This document shows positions 22,701 through 34,825 of a stretch of DNA of 64,000 bases, in pieces. This stretch comes from Meloidogyne chitwoodi (taxonomy: Eukaryota > Nematoda > Chromadorea > Rhabditida > Meloidogynidae), in the NCBI GenBank assembly GCA_015183035.1, contig JACZZP010000005.1:2356001-2420000 (forward strand), in the 5' to 3' direction. Every line of letters starts with the position of its first letter. Within the stretch, counting starts at the first letter, position 1. The translations under genes were made by a program, and so were the position numbers. The notes under the pieces were generated by a model. That model saw nothing but the letters and a program-made list of their open reading frames with translations, was not told the origin of the DNA and made no database searches.

Positions 22701-25700
22701 ACAGGTCATTTTGCATAATTAGAAATTTTTTTAAAAAGATTACCTTAATTTGTAAAGTAATTGAATCAAATCGTTTTTGAAATATTTTCTCTTCTTTTTT
22801 AATATTTTTTTCAGTATTACAATTTAATAAATTTTTATTATTATTATTCTTTTCCTTTTTTAACAATTCAATATTTTCTTCAGTTATTTTTTCTTCATTT
22901 TTTGTTTTTTCGAAATTTTCAGAGTTTTTTAATTTTTGATTAATATTTGCTTCAGTTAATGAGTATTTACTTTTTATTTCAACATTAATAGTCTTTTTAT
23001 TATTTTTAGGTGTTGTTATAGGCAAAAATAATGAAATTAGTAAAGAAATTGAGAGAACACCCAATGTTATCTTTAACAAAAAAAATTAGAATATATTTTA
23101 CAATGAATGAGAGACTGGATGATTCATAACAGGTTTATTCTTAGTCGACAAAAGTTTTTAAAAAAATGTAAAATAATTTAGTCTAAGCAGAACTGCTTGA
23201 CTTGCAAAAATACCAACGTTATCTGTCGAAATATTCCACAAAGATTTAGCTATTAATTAATATTGTAATTTTTTTCATATCTTTATTATTAAACAAAAAT
23301 GAAGCTAAATTTTAATTAGATTAAAAATTTTATCAAGATTTATGCTTAATTTTTGGTTTCCATTTTACTTGTTTTAAATGCCTTTAAAAAATGCAAAATA
23401 AGCACATTCATATACCAGGGATGGGCAAAATCGGAAAATAAAAAACGAAAGACGAAATACGAAATAAAAAAGGCTCAAAAACACGAAATAATACGAAAGA
23501 CGAAAGTTCCCATCCCTGTCATATACCTATTCAAATAGAAAAATTAACCATAAATCATTTTAATTTTTATGGGACAATATTTCAATTTTTATTCTTATTT
23601 AGTCAAAGCAATGCTTGACTTACAAAAATACAATCAAATGTTCAAATCATAATAAGCTATACACTTTTGAATTTATACATATTTTAAATTTTTTCATTTA
23701 TTCAATATTAAGCAAAAAATTAAGATTATATGAATTAATAATTTGCTTTTTATTTATTTAGTCTAAGCATTCCTAGACCTCCAAAAATACAAGGACGGAG
23801 ATACTAAGTCACAGACAATATCACTACTAGTGAGACATTAATATTTAAAGTTTTTTAATTTATTCACTATTAAGCAAAAACTTAAATTTATGTTTAGGCT
23901 AAATTTGATAATTTAACAAAATTTGGCTTCATTTTTGGCTTTTAGTTTTTTACTTTTTATTACTTAAATTTAAAAACTAAATAATGATTAGCAAAAAATT
24001 AAAATTTACTAAATACTTTGTTGAAATAATTTAATTAGCAAAATTAAATTATTTTTAACAAAAATTAGATAAAAGGTATGTTTGAGTCTCAGAAAAAATT
24101 GTTTCAATTTTTCTAAAAAATTGAAACAATTTTTTCGTGTACATTTAACATATCTATTGAATAGCTAAAAAATATTTTTACCTGATTAAGTAATAAATAA
24201 TCCCCAATTTCAGTAGATATTAAAACTTGTCCAATAGAATAAGCAGAAAATTTACCCGTCATTGTAGCCATTCTAATTAATGAAGTTATTCTTTTATATT
24301 TGCTTTTATTGACAACAGAATATAAATATGAAGTATATGCAACATCTGCTGATGTAGCAATACCTTTATAAAAATAAAATTTAGTATTTTTTAAAGAAGG
24401 TGATATTAGAGTATTTAGCCTTATGAGATTTAATTATTTTTATGTCACATTTTTAGTCTAAGCAAAGCTTGACTTGATAAAATAATACTGGAAACAAAAG
24501 GAGAGTATATGAGTCTACTCTTATAAATTAATAGATATTGAATGTTTTTTCGTATATTTAATATTAAACAAAATTTCTATTAGACTAAATTTTTGACTTA
24601 AAATTTGGCTTTATTTTTTATTTCTTAAGTGTAAGTATAAGAATTTTTGTTCAATTTTTATTTAGTCAAAGCAACGCTTGACTTGCAAAAATATTAAATT
24701 TATTACACAGCTGCAGTCGTACACTTTGAAATTAATAAGTACGTATTAAAAAAATTTTTTCATATATTTAATATTAAGTAAAAAAGCAAAATTTCGATTT
24801 CTGAAAATTTTTTAAAGATTTGTTTATTTTTGAATACTTTTTTCTGTTTATCAAATGAATTTTTACACTTTCTTCTTTAGTCCAAGCAATGCTTGACTTA
24901 CAAAAATATTACAATGTAGCAACGGTGAACGATTTCTACATTTAGAAATTACTACTACTATTACAACTTTTTTCATATATTTAATATTAATTAAAAAAAT
25001 TTGTTTAAGCTAAATCTTTAATTAAAAGTTTGGCTCTATTTTTGGCTTTTATTTTACTTAATTTTTTAATTGTATGGTCTAAGATGTAGAAATAATGACC
25101 CTAGAGATATGAACAAAATTTCAAAGCGCATTCTAAAGTTATGTACTGCTCTCTAGAGGCATTTCATATCGGGATCACCCCTATAGGCCGAAACCCTATT
25201 GATCGTATTTGCCAATTGGTCAAATCCCTTAAATGGTAAAATAATAAAACACTCCCAATAGGTCCAAGTTTGCATGAAAACCAACTGGCCATGGGCTCTA
25301 AAACGGATAAATAATAAAACACTCCTTATAGGTTCAAGTTTGAATGGGCCAAATTGTTTTAAGAGATTTGACCGAATTGGCGATTGGACAAATTGGTTAA
25401 TCGATCTATAGGGTTTCGATCTATAGGGGTGGACCCTTCATATCCTCTCTAAAACCCCTTTATAATTAAAAAAATAATTTTTACCAAAACATATTTGCAT
25501 TAGTTGCATATGAAAAATAGATTGCCCAAATATAAGCAATGCCCAAGTAATAACCAATAAAAGTGCTTCAAGTATAATAATTGGGGTAAATCTAAGCCGA
25601 TCAATGCAAAGTGAGATTGGGATCTTTAAAAAAAATTTTTTTTAATTTTTTATAAAATTTTAAATAACAATTGAAATTAAATTTGAATAAGTCCAAAATG

Positions 25701-25845
25701 TATAAATTTGTCCATAAATTTGTTCATTTGTAAAATTCTTGAATTGAGCTGATTTTAAATAAGGAGTAAGAAAAGGAGTTCCAGGACGAAATTTTTTGAG
25801 TATTCCAAAAATACAAACTAGAGCAACAGTTAATTTCCAATTCAT
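19725..25845 (-). CDS. SLC19-type folate/thiamine transporter, complete, 9 exons
   Basis: Exons 25845-25669, 25623-25485, 24363-24182, 23070-22744, 21083-21000, 20957-20864, 20604-20412, 19998-19854 and 19811-19725 splice in phase to 475 residues, a normal SLC19 length. Family landmarks in order are FRPGTPFLTPYL in TM1, FWTYSNL, FGQSIFHMQLMQICFG, TSADVAYTSYLYSVV, a charged loop rich in Lys, Glu and Asn (exon 4), the TM7 start, NYEQSLW and IWNGFVES, then NAYGLVFGINNFV and the FVDGNG region, and a short basic tail. SLC19 proteins are 12-TM plasma-membrane carriers of reduced folates or thiamine; nematode folt genes are the likely relatives, and substrate cannot be told by eye. Introns 2, 3, 4 and 7 are swollen by box cassettes and transposons; most cassettes are in sense orientation with the gene. 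Confidence 0.9.
20085..20225. mobile_element. Foldback fragment related to the Helitron-like 5' end
   Basis: TTTATTTTCAAGTTGCAAAA and its inverse TTTTGCAACTTGAAAATAAA flank about 100 bases. The right side, including GGCTTTTATAGTAATG, matches the 5' region of the elements at 6880-7317 and 47583-47925. It lies in intron 7 of the transporter. Confidence 0.5.
22330..22700. mobile_element. ATTTGCGGACC repeat (copy 1) in SLC19 intron 4
   Basis: Inverted words CATTTGCGGAC/GTCCGCAAATG and CGACATTTCGTC/ACGAAATGT flank an AT-rich centre. About 175 bases of the interior, including CTTTTTGAAGGCCCATGATC, are shared with 60088-60255. The two copies therefore belong to one transposed family. Confidence 0.65.
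23416..23518. mobile_element. 103-bp hAT-like MITE in SLC19 intron 3
   Basis: The ends CAGGGATGGGCAAA and TTCCCATCCCTG are classical hAT-like termini, and both flanks are TCATATAC, a perfect 8-bp target duplication. The interior is rich in ACGAAA words, like the foldbacks near 1415-1555 and 43075-43205. Confidence 0.8.
25080..25445. mobile_element. Foldback element in SLC19 intron 2
   Basis: GGGATCACCCCTATAGGCCG at the left pairs with CTATAGGGGTGGACCC at the right. The inner arms hold AAACGGATAAATAATAAAAC and near-inverse AGTTTGCATGAAAACC words. The elements at 26785-27030 and 46525-47005 share the words GAAAACCAACTGGCCATGG and TTCGCGCAAACTT. Confidence 0.6.
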
Positions 25846-26784
25846 TTTTTTAAATTAATTTCTGAAAAATATTTTAACACAAATAGAATTTGAGCATTTT
25901 ACTTAATATTAAATAGATGAAAAAACTTTATATATTATTTTGTACGAGTAGAAGTCATTGTTCAACAGTTTGTATGCCGTCAATGTATTTTTGGAGGTCT
26001 AGCCTTGCCTAGACTAAATAAATAAAAATTAAGAAAAAAATTTCCTTTAGGACCATTATATATATTCGAAGTAAAAATGAGGTAGAAATACCAAGGGTTT
26101 AAAAAATAATTAGCTTAGCAGTAAAATTTAAAAAAATAAAAATCTTTGTCTATTTTTGAATATTCATATTTTTAAAAGCATTTTATATAAAAGATAAAAT
26201 AGAAACAAAAAGAAACTCAAAACAATATACATATAATAAAAATCTAGCTTAAATTGAGCGTTTTACTTAATATTAAATAAATGAAAAAATATTAAATATT
26301 AATTCTACGAGTATGAATTGTTTACTTTTTTGTTCGTTTTATAGTTCGTATTTTTGGAGGTCAAGCATTGCTTAGACTAAATAAAATTTAAAAAAATCTA
26401 AAAATATTTGCAAAAATTAATTTTTAACTCAAAAAAGATGATAGGTCGTCGCAACGAACAAAATTAAAATTTATAGCAATGCAATTTAGAAGAAAAAATA
26501 AATTATCCAAAAATTTTCAGAAATACTCAATTAATAAATGACAAATATAAAAAGCAAAAATAATTATAAATTCTAGAATAGTTTGCTAATAATAAATCAA
26601 TAAAACAAAAGTTGAGAAATATTAAAGTAAACAAAAGAAAAAAATAATATGGAAAAAATAAGCTGTGTAAATAAATAATTTAATCTTTTTCTATTTTTAT
26701 AAAAGATCATCTTTTAAAAAAGAAAATCATAAGAAACTGATAAATTAAATAAAAATTAATTTTGTGACTAATATTAATTAATAG

Positions 26785-27030
26785 GGTCCACCCCTGAATA
26801 TCGAAACCCTGAATATCTAATTAGCCAATTGGTCCAATTGCCAATTCGGTCAAATCTATTACAACTAGTTGGTCCCGTGCAAACTTGGACCTATTGGGGG
26901 TGTTCTATTACTTCTCCATTTTAGAGCCCATGGCCAGTTGGTTTTCGTGCAATTGGACATACAAGGAGTGTTTTATTACTTGACCGAACTGGCAGTTTGG
27001 CAAACTGGCTAATTAGATATTCAGGGTTGA
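26785..27030. mobile_element. Foldback element
   Basis: GGGTCCACCCCTGAATATCG and ATTCAGGGTTGATCCC are inverted ends; the arms contain CTAATTAGCCAATTGG and its inverse. It is related to the element at 25080-25445. Confidence 0.6.
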
Positions 27031-27065
27031 TCCCAATTAATAACTTCATTTATTTTATTTGTAAT

Positions 27066-27365
27066 TGTTAAGATGGTTGTGTGAACATTTATTCGCAAGA
27101 AATTATTTTATTCATTTTTGAGTCTATGGCAGGTTGGTCTTCGCGCAAACTTGGATCTATTCTTAAAAGATACTCTAATGTAAGGTTTCCATTGTCGACA
27201 AAACACTATTCGATAAAAATACTTTCCACACATTAGAGTATATTTCAACGAATATATCCAAATTTGCGCGAAGACCAACCTGCCATAGACTCAAAAATGA
27301 ATAAAATAATTTCTTGCGAATAAATGTCCTGCGAATAATTATCTATACCCTCCCATCTTAACAAT
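27066..27365. mobile_element. Foldback element with TTCGCGCAAACTTGGAT arms
   Basis: Left arm AATTGTTAAGATGG, then TTATTCGCAAGAAATTATTT and TGGCAGGTTGGTCTTCGCGC. The right arm is the inverse and ends CCCATCTTAACAATT. The centre holds TACTCTAATG/CATTAGAGTA. Arms exceed 100 bases, so a long hairpin would form if transcribed. Confidence 0.7.
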
Positions 27366-27874
27366 TACATTTTATTTATTTATTAAGCTATATTTTCACA
27401 CTATAATAAGACACAATTGGTGGTTAGAACAAAATGTTCTGGGATAAAATAAGAATTATTCAATGAAAGGGATTGGACGATTCAGGACTGATCATTTGTT
27501 TAACTTTCAAAAGAATTCACTAAATTTTTATTTAGTCTAAGCAAAACTGCTTGACTTACAAAAATACTAAATATATCAAATATGGGGATACGAGTACTTC
27601 CTACTTTTAAAATTTAATACTTAAAGTTTTTAATTTATTCATTATTAAGAAAAAATAAAATTTATATTTAGCTATATTTGTTGGTTCATTATTCGGTTTT
27701 ATTTTTGTCTGTTATTTTACTTAATCTTTATTAACAAAAAAATACTTTTTACAAAGTTAAAAAATAAAAGATTCACCCATTTTACAAACTTATTTTATTT
27801 CATGCTAAATTTTTTTATGTGACACGCTAAAATTAAATTTTTATTTTATTAGTTGGTTCGTATTTTGTTACAAA

Positions 27875-28013
27875 CAGTGCTTGGAAGGTCATACCAAAAT
27901 CATACTCATAGCTCATACTCATACATAGGTATGATATATGTGTAAGAGAATGAGGAAAAAAATGAGTCGGTATGATGTATGAGTATGAGCAAAATCAAAA
28001 ATTCCAGGCACTG
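27875..28013. mobile_element. 139-bp hAT-like MITE, CAGTGCTTGG family
   Basis: The ends CAGTGCTTGGAA and TTCCAGGCACTG are inverted, with GTTACAAA directly repeated on both sides, a perfect 8-bp target duplication. The interior is inverted CATACTCAT/ATGAGTATG words. Confidence 0.8.
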
Positions 28014-30201
28014 GTTACAAAGCGTCAATTACATTTTATAAAAAATCTAAATTTTTTTATAAAATATTTAGTCAAAGCAATGCTTGACTTGCAAAAATAT
28101 TCAAAGTTCTTCAAGCAGTACAAGTGAAATATTTATTTAAGAAATATACATATTAAATTTTTTTAAATTTGTTTAATATGAAGCAATGCTTCTTGTATTT
28201 TTTACCGTTATTTCTTAAATTTAGCGTAAAAACTTTTATTGCTTATTTAGTCAAAGCAAAGTTGACTTACAAAAATACAGCTGTTGCGGATTAAGAAAAC
28301 ATTAAGTCCTACTTTTATAAATTAATATTTAAAAAATTTTAACATATTCAATATTAAGTAAAATGAAGCTATCTTTATTTTCAAAATTTAGCTTTATTTT
28401 TGGTCTTTATTTAAAAAGGCTTATTTAATCTATTTTACAGACATAAATTTTTTTTAGAAATCCTAAAGTATGTAAATTAATTCTGATTGGGCACTCTTTT
28501 ATTGGCAACCTTAAATATTAACATAGAAATTTTTATTCAATTTTTTAGTCTAAGCAAAATTGCTTGACTTACAAAAATACTAAGTTAATCAACCTGGTAA
28601 CATCAGTTTTTCTATTAATACACTATTAATATTGCAAATTTTTTCATTTATTTAATATTAAGCGAAAAATGAGTTAAAATTTTAATTATGTTAATTTTTC
28701 ATCTTTTTTGATATGATACGTAGTTTAAGTTTATCACCAATTTTAGCTAATGTGAATTTTTATTCCCTTTTTATTTATTTAGTCTAAGCAATGCTTGACT
28801 TACAAAAATACATCTTTCTTGCCCATATAGTAAACAAAAGAGTTTGCTAATTGAAATTAATATACCTATAAAGTTTTTTCACATATTAAATATTAATCAA
28901 AAATGAAGCTAAATTTTTTATTTTCATTATTGTTGATCACAAGAATTTTTATCCAATTTTTATTTCATGTTTTAGTCAAAGCAATGCTTGACTTGCATAA
29001 ATACAACGATGGAACAATTACTAGTTAGTCAACAAATCATCTTCGTCGTAGAAATTAATATTTTTAAGTTTATTTAATATTAAGCAAAAATAACTGGTTT
29101 TTGCATTGAACTATAAATATGTATATGATATTAAATTTATTAGTAATGATTTAATTTAATCGGATTAATAAATTCATTATATAATCCTCAGGTTGGTTGT
29201 CTTATATTTTTGTAAATCAGAGATCTCTGATTAAATTTTAGTATTAATTTATTTTTTAAGGTTTAATATACCAGCTTATTGTTATCAATAATATCGAAAT
29301 ATAAATTGAATACATAGTAGTGCAAGAAACTAATTGTTGTAACTTCAGTATTACAACTTAAGTGTGTTCTAAGATTGTGTAGTCGAGCAAGTTTATTTAG
29401 AGAGCAATAACAATAAGAGTTGAAGTAGAGAAAGAAGTAGGATGGAGGAGACTATTGAAGGTAAAGTTGAGTTGAGAGAGAAAGACTGTTTTATTACTGG
29501 TGCTTATATAGTATGTATACTAGACCGTTAAAGGTGTCTATAAAAGACTAACACTCATATACAACACTAATAAAAGAAACAGTTTAAGCCAAAACACATT
29601 TGCCTTAAATTTAAATTTTTAATTTTTTTGTAAATTATTTTAAATAGAATATTGAAAAAATTAATAAGCTAAAAAAGTTAAAAATATTTTTTAAAAATAG
29701 TATTAAATTTAATAAATTATTTTAAATATTTTCTTTAGTTTTGAAACATGATAAATTTATCAATTAATTTATTAAAAAGGGACTAGTTGAAAAATTTATT
29801 TTGTTAGACGTGCGTGCATTGCGAATTTTATTTTTGCAAGTTGGATAATTTATTCAACTAAATTTTTTTTTATGTAATTTTGTTTGAAAAGTTAAGTTTT
29901 AGCCTTTCAATTTTTTTCTTAATTTTTTCAAATTATTAAAAAAAATTATACGCGGAAGAAAGCGAAAGAAGCCATTTTGCATTATTAAAAAATAACCATG
30001 TAAAGTAACCTTTTTAAATTTTATTTTTATTAATTATTTTAAATTAAGAGATTAGAATGTCACCATGATTATTTAAAAAAATATTTTCTGTGTTTGGGTT
30101 GAGTTAAAGGGATAAAAAGGTTGTCGGTTCCTTAAGAATTATTGAGAGTTATAGGAAGTTCCTTTTCTAAAAGACACCGATGCCTTTAAAATTACTATTT
30201 T

Positions 30202-30839
30202 AGCCAAATAAAAAGCTTTTTTTTGGCTTACAAAAATATAATTATACTCCGCAATAGAAGAAGGAACAAATTCTTGTTTTTCTGTTTTATTTAAGTCAAT
30301 AAATAATTTATAAAATTTAATATTATTTATTTTTGTGTCATATTTTTTAGGTAAACTTTTAAAACTTATATAATTAATTAAATTATGATTTACTTAAATA
30401 AAACAAAAAATTTGTTTAAATTGTAGAGTTGTCGAAAACGTTTTGTATTTTTGCAAGTTGGACTAAACCTCCAATTAATTTATTTTTTAATGATTTTTAA
30501 GTTCAAACTTACTATCTTTAATTTTTTATTGGACTCTGCTGCCTTAAAATTTTTTTACTTTTTTTCTACAAATGTTTAGCCAAAATAAATATATATTGGC
30601 TTACAAAAATTTCAAAAATTAAATCAACAAATACACAAAAAAATTTTTTTTCAACTATTTAATATAATAAATAATTTATAAAATTTATATTTTCTAGCTT
30701 ATTTAGGTTAATTTTTTACAACGTATATAATTAATTTAATTATGCTCTGCAAAAGAGAAAGTAAAAATTTATAATTCAGCTTCTGCTGCGGCTATTGTGT
30801 ATACTTTATTTTTGCAAGTTGGACTAATCCTCCAACTAA
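30202..30839. repeat. Two divergent paired cassettes (AGCC and GTTGG types)
   Basis: The pairs are 30202-30476 and 30577-30839. In each, a minus-strand AGCC box lies left and a plus-strand GTTGG box (TATTTTTGCAAGTTGGAC) lies right. The space between shares AATAAATAATTTATAAAATT and TATATAATTAATT. The variable slots sit next to each box at the outer ends, so the two halves point outward from a shared centre like a bidirectional promoter. Equivalent pairs occur at 50263-50535 (inverted) and 52221-52485. Confidence 0.8.
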
Positions 30840-32079
30840 TATTTATTTTAATAAGTTTAAGCTCAAGTTTACAAACTTGTTGAAGAATTTTAACTGTTTC
30901 CTTCCAACAATCAATCTTCTTTATTTTTTCTTTGAATTTCAAAAACTTGTGTGATAATCTCTGTACCGAAACCTTTTGTTAACACATAGAATAATGAAAT
31001 ATATTCAAAAACAAACATATTTACCCTTTTTACAAATTTATTTTATGCCTTGCTAATTTTTTATGTGACACGCTAAAATTAAGTTTTTATTTTATTTATT
31101 ATTTGGTTCGTATTTTCTTAAAAAGCGTCAATTACATTTTGTAAAAAAATTTTAAATATTTATTCAGTCAAAGCAATGCTTGACTTACAAAAATACTTAT
31201 CCCAACGTCACAGAAGAAGACATAGTTTCTATTTTTAACATGTATTAATATTTTATTTTTTTTTCATTTATTCAATATTAAACAAAAATTGAGCTAAATT
31301 GTTAATTATGCTACTTTTTAATTTTTTTATTGTACTCGTTTTTTTAATATTGCATGAATCTTATATTATTTTATATGAATTTTTGTTCATTTTTAATTTA
31401 TTTATTCAAAGAATTCTTGACTTAAAAAATATTAGTAAGTCTTCAACAATCATCGGTGAGCATTTTCTACTTTAAGAAATTATATTAAATTTTTATTTAT
31501 TTAGTCTAAGCAAAGCTTGACCACTAAAAATAAATATTACTTCCTAATGCTCAAACTAACAAACTCTTACATGTAAAAAAATATTTAAATTTTTTTCATA
31601 TATTCAATATTAAGCAAAAAAGCTAAATTTTGACTATGCTAATTTTTCATCACTATTTTATCTTTTTGGATACGTTGTTTTTAAAGTTTTGCACCAATTT
31701 TAGATTATTTGAATATACTTCCGGAATACTCAAAAGCGAACAAATCAATAAATCTTAACAAAGAAATTCTTTTTTTAATTTTTTAGTCTAAGCAAAATTG
31801 CTTGACTTACAAAAATAATAATATATCGAAAATTGTCTTTAAAATACGTCCTACTCTTATTAGAAATTAATATTGTATTATATTTTTAATTATACAATAT
31901 TAAGCAGAAAATGCAACAAATTTCTACTTTGACTAGATTTTTTTATTCTAGAGCTTTATTTTTCTGGCCTATTTTAATTTTTAACTTTATTTCTAATTCT
32001 AAATTTATTTAATTTTAAATTTATTCTTTAAAAAATACAGAATTTCAATGAAATTTGTCAATTTAATTTTTAAATAATT

Positions 32080-33016
32080 TTAACGTCTTCCCCAGCCATA
32101 ACCGCCGTATCCATAACCGTAGCCACCACCCCATCCACCTCCATAGCCACCGCCCCAATTATTTCCCCATCCTCCTCCATAACCTCCATATCCTCCTCCA
32201 CCTCCATGCATCATCTAAATTGATTAATTTAATTTTTTTAAATATTTATATTTATTGCAGTTTTTCTCCTTTTTCAAAAATAAATTTAAAAAAAAATTTT
32301 TTATGCACCTCAGATGAAACTTTTTTCTATATTATACCTATAATTGCTTATTATTTTAAACATTAGTTAATTAAGGCACCACCTCACGTTTTAAATGAAA
32401 AGAGAAAATAATTAAAGAAAACTAAGAAGTAAATAACAAAAAATTAATTTACCAAAAAATTTTTTTTCACATTTTTATAATATATTTTTGTCAAAAAAGC
32501 GAAGGATTTAGGTTTTATTTCTTTTTTATTATTTATAGAAGACGAAAATTAGCTAAAAAACAAATTTTAGCTTACAAAAATACAGACGGTGACTACATTT
32601 CCGTTTTTAGATTTTTAAGATATATTTTTATAATTTTAAAAATAAATTAATTTTTATTAAGTAAAAATTAATTTTATTATTAAATATTGTACTCAAATCA
32701 AAATAAATTTAAATCGACCCAAAATTAATTTTTTGTGGTTTCTTTGATTAAAATATATTTGCTTAATCTTAAATACTTAAATAATTTTTTAGAATCTTCA
32801 AGGGACGGAATCTTTCCTAATTTGGGTCGTTTTGCTGCGCCACAGGAAGAAATTTAATTTTTAGCGCCGCAAAAAATTCAACTTTTAATTTAAAATAATT
32901 GTAAAAAAAGAAACCTGCCAACCAATTGCTCCATATTTATAAGGATTATAAGCACTAATAAATTGAAGCGAAAGAATAACAATAATTAAAATATTGAAAA
33001 TTATTAAAAAATTCAT
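32080..33016 (-). CDS. Secreted Gly/Tyr/Trp-rich small peptide, 2 exons
   Basis: Exons 33016-32915 and 32214-32080 splice in phase 0 to 78 residues. Exon 1 encodes a signal peptide (MNFLIIFNILIIVILSLQFI, cleavage near ISA). Exon 2 is almost entirely Gly with Tyr, Trp and Asn (GGGYGGYGGGWGNN) and ends GYGWGRR. The composition resembles nematode YGGW-type neuropeptide-like or caenacin peptides, which are secreted by the epidermis and often antimicrobial, and also cuticular Gly-rich proteins. The terminal Gly-Arg-Arg could be a processing and amidation site, but there are no internal dibasic sites. A box cassette (32551-32583) lies in the 700-base intron, in sense. Function is inferred from composition only. 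Confidence 0.7.
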
Positions 33017-33055
33017 TCTCTAATAAACGAAATTACGAAATTAGTAATAATTAGG

Positions 33056-33285
33056 AAAACTGTCAACTGACCACTGTCTCTCCGACGGTTAACTTAATCT
33101 CTCATTTGTAAGAGAAGCAGAAAAGTAGTGGTAAGTAGAGAAAATATGCATAATTACTTTGTACATTCTTTTCATTTTATACAATTTTCTCTACTTACCA
33201 CTACTTTTCTGCGTCTCTTACAAATGAGAGATTAAGTTAACCGTCGGAGAGACAGTGGTCAGCTATGGTTAGTTGACAGTTTTTA
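33056..33285. mobile_element. CTCTCCGACGGTTAAC foldback MITE (copy 3)
   Basis: It is the best preserved copy: AACTGTCAACTGACCACTGT then CTCTCCGACGGTTAACTTAA, with a nearly perfect inverse right arm ending TTGACAGTT. It lies just upstream of the Gly-rich peptide start codon. Confidence 0.8.
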
Positions 33286-33323
33286 GCAACTAAAATTGCC
33301 ATCCCTAGTAATAATTAAAATAG

Positions 33324-33526
33324 GGGTACACCCCAGTTTACCGCAAGGCCGGTTTACCGCAGGGCTATAACTCTGTTTATAATTGTCATATAATAGAGAT
33401 CTTAGTGTCATTCGACTCAGCTCGTCGAGCTGAGTCGAAACATGCTTGGGTCGAAAATTTTTGTTAAATATAAAATAAGTTATAGCCCTGCGGTAAACCG
33501 GCCTTGCGGTAAACTGGCCTGCTCCC
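33324..33526. mobile_element. 203-bp MITE (copy 2)
   Basis: It has the same termini as the copy at 14962-15164 and identical length. The flanks are a perfect 9-bp duplication, TTAAAATAG. Confidence 0.9.
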
Positions 33527-33929
33527 TTAAAATAGGTATTAAGATTGAAAAGTTGAATAATGAGTCGACCAAATTAAAAAAAATTAGTGACCGGAAAAAT
33601 CTATTTTTCCGGACTTCCGGACCGGATTCTGGTTTTTGAGTATATTAAAAATTCGAGAAAGGAAAATAAAATATATTAAAATTTTCAAAATAGATTCTAA
33701 TTTTTATAAAAAAGTGAATTTTATATAATTCACTTTTAAATAAATTTAAATTGTCATTTATTATTTTCAGAAAATGAATACAATTATTAGCCTAAGCTAT
33801 GCTTGGCTTACAAAAATAAATGTGCAAATGAATAACTACAACGTAATATAGAAAAACAATCAAAAATTATATAAAATATTTTTTGAAAAATTCGTCATTA
33901 TGTAAATTAAATTAAATAAAAGTAAACTT

Positions 33930-34145
33930 TGTGGCTCCCGGAAAATCAGTCAGTGGAAAATGCGTCAATAGAAAATCGGTCAGTACTCGGAAAACGCGTC
34001 AGTATCAGTACAAAAAATCACAAGAAAACAAAATACATGAAAAACACAATTACATAAGTAGTAATTTTTTGTATTTTTCGTGTATTTTGTCTTTTCATTT
34101 GATTTTTTTTGTAGTGTTTTCTGACGCATTTTCAGTGAATCAAAC
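33930..34145. mobile_element. Foldback with GGAAAATGCGTCA ends
   Basis: Several CAGTGGAAAATGCGTCA/GGAAAACGCGTCAG words at the left pair with TTTTCTGACGCATTTTCA at the right, around an ACAAAAAATCACAAGAAAAC interior and its inverse. It separates two box cassettes. Confidence 0.5.
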
Positions 34146-34825
34146 TTTTAGCCTAAGCTATGCTTGGCTTACAAAAATATAGCAAATAAAAGCGTAATTA
34201 ACAATATCAAACCCATTCAAAATATAATATTATATAAAAAAAATTTTTGAAAAATTTAATATTAAGTAAAAAAAATTTCAAATAAATGTACCATAAATTT
34301 AAAGTTGTCTTATTTAAATCAAAATTAGTCAAAATAAAATACCTATTTTTGTGTAAAAATTAACATTTCCCCTCTAGTCAAGTTACATTTTAAATAAATT
34401 TTTTTATTAAATTTTATTCATTTTATTTTTAAAATAAATCACATTAAAAAAATTAATTTTTAAAATTAAACCTGTTTTTTCATCTTTGATATTTTTTTTA
34501 ATTTTATTTTTTTTCTGTTAATTCGCCAAATCAAAATAATTATTTAAAAAAAATTTAAAAATAGAAAAAAAATTAAATTAATTTTTTTAGTTCAATTTAT
34601 TTCAACGAAATGTGTAGAAAGATTTTTAAGAGACTTTTAATTATATTTGACTATGAAAAGTGATTAAAAAATTGTTTTTTAACGTTTTTTATTTTAACGC
34701 TTTGGGGATTTTATTGGAATTTTTCAGATTTTTTTGTTTTTTAAAAGAAAAATATTTTTTTTTAATTTTTTATTGTTCAAAAATTGTTAAAATTCCTTTT
34801 CCAGAAGAAAATTAAAAAGAAATGG

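Larger units (their letters stand above)
19079..24908 (-). repeat. Box cassettes around and inside SLC19 introns (13 copies)
   Basis: Copies at 19079, 19320, 21224, 21445, 21665, 22003, 23180, 23601, 23760, 24455 (degenerate), 24664 and 24879 read on the minus strand as TATTTTTG-N-AAG (or GAGG) followed by a hairpin. The copy at 20340 is on the plus strand. Two stem classes occur: AGTC...GACT and AGCC...GGCT. Past the slot each has a conserved AGAAATTAATATT-like block and AATATTAAGCAAAA or a relative. Slots differ completely from copy to copy. Twelve of the thirteen are sense relative to the transporter. Confidence 0.85.
25987..31817. repeat. Intergenic box-cassette array
   Basis: Plus-strand copies: 25987, 26349, 29205, 29829. 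Minus-strand copies: 27534, 28070, 28249, 28547, 28781, 28974, 31166, 31403 (degenerate), 31503, 31785. Spacing between neighbours is commonly 180-300 bases. Most carry the AGTC/GACT hairpin AGTCAAGCATTGCTTGACT or a variant of it. Measured slots between CAAAAATA and the AAATTAAT block are mostly 39-46 nt and share no overall sequence, though several carry a short GTCCTACT-like word beside the conserved block. Confidence 0.85.

Noticed and set aside
19079..31817. CRISPR array reading of the conserved repeat plus unique slot pattern
   Set aside because: The context is nuclear, intron-rich DNA. Repeat units are on both strands with irregular spacing, repeats diverge by subfamily, and there are no cas genes.
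19079..31817. C. elegans-type piRNA cluster
   Set aside because: There is no consistent GTTTC/CTGTTTCA motif before a T-starting 21-mer, and piRNAs are believed lost in this nematode clade. The hairpin and Sm-like site are not part of piRNA loci.
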